Source of the DNA: Alcanivorax sp. REN37
GTDB lineage: Bacteria > Pseudomonadota > Gammaproteobacteria > Pseudomonadales > Alcanivoracaceae
NCBI RefSeq assembly: GCF_041102775.1
Contig: NZ_JBGCUO010000001.1
Coordinates: 2,418,001 to 2,482,000 of the forward strand
Length of the DNA: 64,000 nucleotides
Direction of reading: 5' to 3'
The stretch's first letter is position 1. Each line of letters starts with the position of its first letter. Shown in pieces: positions 63,385 through 64,000 of the stretch. The notes beneath the pieces were generated by a model. It was not told the origin of the DNA. It saw only the letters and a program-made list of their open reading frames with translations, and did not search any database. A program made the translations under genes and the position numbers.

Positions 63385-64000
63385 TCAGCCCACCCACTTA
63401 CGCGCGTTTTGGAACATGCGCAGCCAGGCACCGTCTTCCTGATCGCGCCACTGCGGCGGCATCCAGCTGTTTTGCACCACCCGGAACAGGCGCTCTGGGT
63501 GCGGCATCATGATGGTGGCGCGGCCGTCGAGGCTGGTGAAGCCGGTGACACCGGCCACCGAACCGTTGGGGTTGGCCGGGTACTGCTCGGTGGGCTGGCC
63601 GTTGCCATCCACAAAGCGTACCGCCACCTGCTGGTTGGCTTCACAGCTGGCCAGGCTCTCGGCGCTGATTTCCGCAAAGCCTTCACCGTGGGCGGAGGCG
63701 ATCGGCAGGCGTGAGCCTTCCATGCCCTTGAGGAAGATCGACGGCGACGGCTGCACCTCTACCAGCACCATGCGCGCTTCGAACTGCTCGCTACGGTTGC
63801 GCACGAAGCGCGGCCAATGCTCGGCACCCGGAATCAATTCTTTCAGGCCGGACAGCATCTGGCAGCCATTGCAGACGCCGAGGGTGAAGGTATCCGGACG
63901 CTGGAAGAAGGTGCTGAACGCCTCACGCAGGGCCGGGTTGAACAGGATGGTCTTGGCCCAGCCACCGCCGGCGCCGAGCACGTCGCCGTAGGAGAAGCCG
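63385..64000 (-). CDS. purL: Phosphoribosylformylglycinamidine synthase, C-terminal part (5' end outside window)
   Basis: About 204 C-terminal residues of PurL (FGAM synthase, usually about 1,290 aa), the class I glutamine amidotransferase domain. The visible frame reads from [15 protein letters not shown] to the stop. The nucleophilic Cys is in GVCNGCQML, and the His and Glu of the triad lie in MMPHPERLF. It supplies ammonia for the fourth step of purine synthesis. The gene continues beyond 64000. A terminator follows at 63327-63359. Confidence 0.97.
   Translation of the reverse strand, partial: GFSYGDVLGAGGGWAKTILFNPALREAFSTFFQRPDTFTLGVCNGCQMLSGLKELIPGAEHWPRFVRNRSEQFEARMVLVEVQPSPSIFLKGMEGSRLPIASAHGEGFAEISAESLASCEANQQVAVRFVDGNGQPTEQYPANPNGSVAGVTGFTSLDGRATIMMPHPERLFRVVQNSWMPPQWRDQEDGAWLRMFQNARKWVG

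Overview
The window is a GC-rich (about 65% by eye), gene-dense piece of a gammaproteobacterial chromosome. The orders mreB-mreC-mreD-maf-yhdP, gatC-gatA-gatB and ffh / rpsP-rimM-trmD-rplS / xerD-dsbC-hom-thrC match the Pseudomonas/Oceanospirillales arrangement. An AlkJ-like GMC alcohol dehydrogenase and a wax-ester-synthase/condensation-type acyltransferase suggest a marine hydrocarbon or lipid user such as an Alcanivorax relative; that assignment is inference. I see no rRNA, tRNA, CRISPR array, transposase or prophage gene. The window opens inside yhdP and closes inside purL.

Layout. 1-5.3 kb (minus): envelope and shape operon mreBCD-maf-yhdP, with rng missing from its usual place. 5.5-8.8 kb (plus): gatCAB amidotransferase with a terminator. 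8.8-14.0 kb (plus): crotonase, a small membrane protein, a large MscK/MscM-type mechanosensitive channel and a short conserved protein. 14.0-23.9 kb (minus): ABC exporter, then alpha-2-macroglobulin yfhM overlapping pbpC. 24.0-29.4 kb (plus): uup, an M14-type deacylase, and the redox/stress genes trxC, osmC-like and pirin, facing a DoxX gene. 30.0-37.3 kb: acyltransferase-like protein, HNH nuclease, GMC oxidoreductase, GFA protein, HtrA protease and nhaA behind a likely Li+/Na+-type riboswitch. 37.4-40.6 kb: small lipoprotein, a DUF3047-like protein, a 719-bp non-coding convergent interval holding a G-quadruplex-forming microsatellite, and a methyltransferase. 40.7-47.8 kb: secreted protein of unknown function, CaiB-type CoA-transferase, an accessory pair (rifampin ADP-ribosyltransferase and RibD/DHFR-like reductase), ybaK, a DUF962 protein, a serine hydrolase and a globin. 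47.9-56.3 kb (minus, apart from one small membrane gene): thrC-hom, dsbC, xerD, rplS-trmD-rimM-rpsP and ffh. 56.5-58.6 kb (plus): CcsA/YpjD-like protein and CorC/CNNM transporter. 58.6-64 kb: DUF1289 protein, gamma-carbonic anhydrase, two NUDIX enzymes, a CobW-type GTPase, small proteins, a thioesterase and the purL 3' end.

How it fits together. Most of the window is core housekeeping: cell shape and outer-membrane maintenance, translation fidelity (gatCAB, trmD block, ybaK, ffh), threonine synthesis, purine synthesis and periplasmic disulfide handling. Accessory functions lie between about 30 and 47 kb. The least ordinary DNA is the (GGGCTT)n/(GGTCT)n tract near 39.4-39.6 kb, the structured nhaA leader, the acyltransferase-like protein lacking its catalytic histidines, and the Arr/RibD pair beside a 10-bp inverted repeat.

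Limits. All calls come from reading translated sequence and motifs without database searches. Start codons were chosen from Shine-Dalgarno spacing and family N-termini. Promoters and RNA structures are predictions.
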